NCBI GenBank assembly: GCA_019429425.1
Contig: JAHYIU010000015.1
Coordinates: 1 to 32,876, forward strand
Origin: Candidatus Syntrophosphaera sp.
Lineage (GTDB): Bacteria; Cloacimonadota; Cloacimonadia; Cloacimonadales; Cloacimonadaceae
Direction of reading: 5' to 3'
DNA length: 32,876 nt
A program made the translations under genes and the position numbers. A model generated the notes under the pieces. The model did not search any database and was not told the DNA's origin. It worked only from the letters and a program-made list of their open reading frames with translations. Position 1 is the stretch's first letter; every line of letters starts with the position of its first letter. This document shows, in pieces, positions 32,408 to 32,876 of this stretch.

Positions 32408-32490
32408 ACAAACCCCGCCGCAGGTGGGGTGAAGGACAATAGGCGGAGGCTTTAGCCGTCGTATGTCAAAATTACGCCCTCCATGTTTCA
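32407..32490 (+). repeat. 84-base dispersed repeat, copy B, joined to the broken permease
   Basis: It is the inverted counterpart of 23611-23694, with about nine mismatches in 84 bases; 27 bases near one end are identical. Its first base is the last base of the final intact permease codon. It contains GGACAATAGGC and the AGGCTTTAGCC hairpin. Confidence 0.85.
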
Positions 32491-32499
32491 GACCCGGCT

Positions 32500-32572
32500 T
32501 GTCCCGAAGGGACATGGTATGGTAGCGATGGATTTTGAACCCGGCGCTACATCGCTTTGTCCCTACGGGACA
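32500..32572. repeat. Composite hairpin element with two TGTCCC-NNN-GGGACA palindromes
   Basis: TGTCCC GAA GGGACA (32500-32514) and TGTCCC TAC GGGACA (32558-32572) flank a third stem, GTAGCG (32522-32527) with CGCTAC (32545-32550). The inner GGGACA (32509) could also pair with the inner TGTCCC (32558), giving one long alternative stem. It looks like a REP/MITE-type dispersed element. The stretch 32573-32707 holds nothing I recognise. Confidence 0.75.
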
Positions 32573-32707
32573 GGCTGAACGCACCACATCAGCTTGGATT
32601 ATCTCCCCAGACCTTCACACTCATTCACAAATCCACGGAGCATGCGCGTAATTGCCTCCATAACAACATCTTATCGCAATATCTCCATTCCTTCCCCCTG
32701 GGTGGCT

Positions 32708-32747
32708 CCCCTTATCATTACGGTGTCAATACGGACTCATTACGGAC
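32708..32747. repeat. 83-base palindrome, half copy (left arm only)
   Basis: The 40 bases match the left arm of copies 1 and 2, with one unit reading TCATTACGGTG instead of TCAATACGGTG. The arm ends at GGAC, exactly at the loop, and is followed by TAATACAGC instead of the right arm. Confidence 0.9.
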
Positions 32748-32771
32748 TAATACAGCTTCCACAATGAAACA

Positions 32772-32876
32772 TCATATATAAGAGCAAGTGCATAATTTCA
32801 TCAGCACTTCTGAGTTAAGGGTGTCGAAGTATTCAACGACTGCCTTTTCAAGTTGTTTCAAAGAGTCATACAGTCT
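32772..32876 (-). mobile_element. C-terminal end of an IS630-like transposase (runs off the window)
   Basis: On the minus strand the frame is open from the window edge to TGA 32772-32774 and gives 34 residues: RLYDSLKQLEKAVVEYFDTL then NSEVLMKLCTCSYI. The pattern of a helix, an EYF..LN turn and a closing LC...YI is how many IS630/Tc1-mariner family transposases end. The 24 bases between this stop and the half palindrome would hold the insertion sequence's end. The catalytic DDE part lies outside the window, so the family call is from the tail only. Confidence 0.5.

Noticed and set aside
32557-32781. 74-codon plus-strand frame near the right end
   Set aside because: It runs through repeat elements and across the half palindrome; there is no ribosome site and the translation is low-complexity-like.
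1-32876. Phage defence, toxin-antitoxin or secondary-metabolite cluster
   Set aside because: I looked for nucleases, methylases, reverse transcriptases, small paired genes and synthases and found none.

Overview
The window is GC-rich bacterial chromosome, most likely from the Fibrobacteres-Chlorobi-Bacteroidetes (FCB) group and probably Cloacimonadota. The argument is indirect. Three exported proteins end in a FlgD-like / type IX-type sorting domain (PNPF...RGQ.V+.L...WDG+D..G..V.+GIYLL+L), there is a PorV/UPF0164-like outer-membrane protein, and there are several diderm-type beta-barrel proteins. No rRNA, tRNA or CRISPR array was seen. The lineage call is inference.

Left part (1-9322, minus strand). 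A run of genes reads leftwards: a PP2C phosphatase with one membrane segment and an unusual C-terminal domain, a TPR-containing esterase, a PhzF-family isomerase, an M30-like zinc protease with a sorting domain, and a large sorting-domain surface protein. The next gene leftwards, an SBBP-repeat protein, has its own promoter. It carries an in-frame stop 18 codons before what looks like its natural end. Just beyond it lies the start of another exported-protein gene that breaks after 15 codons, so this edge looks to be decaying.

Middle (9484-23209, plus strand). A lipoprotein and a sorting-domain protein form a pair. After a repeat-bearing gap comes a purA transcription unit (adenylosuccinate synthase, outer-membrane protein, DUF362-ferredoxin protein, FtsB/DivIC-like protein, then a diguanylate cyclase). 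A MalK/UgpC-type ATPase without permeases follows, with two beta-barrel proteins behind it.

Right part (23210-32876, plus strand). A 567-base gap is packed with palindromes. It is followed by a membrane-anchored protein of unknown role, a terminator, a CPA2 antiporter fused to a PTS EIIA domain, a FetA/FetB-like exporter pair, an M29-type aminopeptidase with a long extra N-terminal region, and an SsuA/NMT1-like binding lipoprotein. The permease gene behind the lipoprotein is cut after 52 codons by a dispersed repeat. The last 470 bases are repeats and the tail of an IS630-like transposase.

The most unusual content is the repeat layer. First, an 83-base near-perfect palindrome has arms made of three 11-bp units; there are two full copies, and one half copy abuts the IS-like tail. 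Second, an 84-base dispersed repeat occurs in two inverted copies, one of which truncates the permease. Third, several nested hairpins lie around them. Sigma70-like promoters with an exact or near-exact TTGACA box precede most transcription units and settle several start codons. No classical defence or biosynthetic cluster is present.
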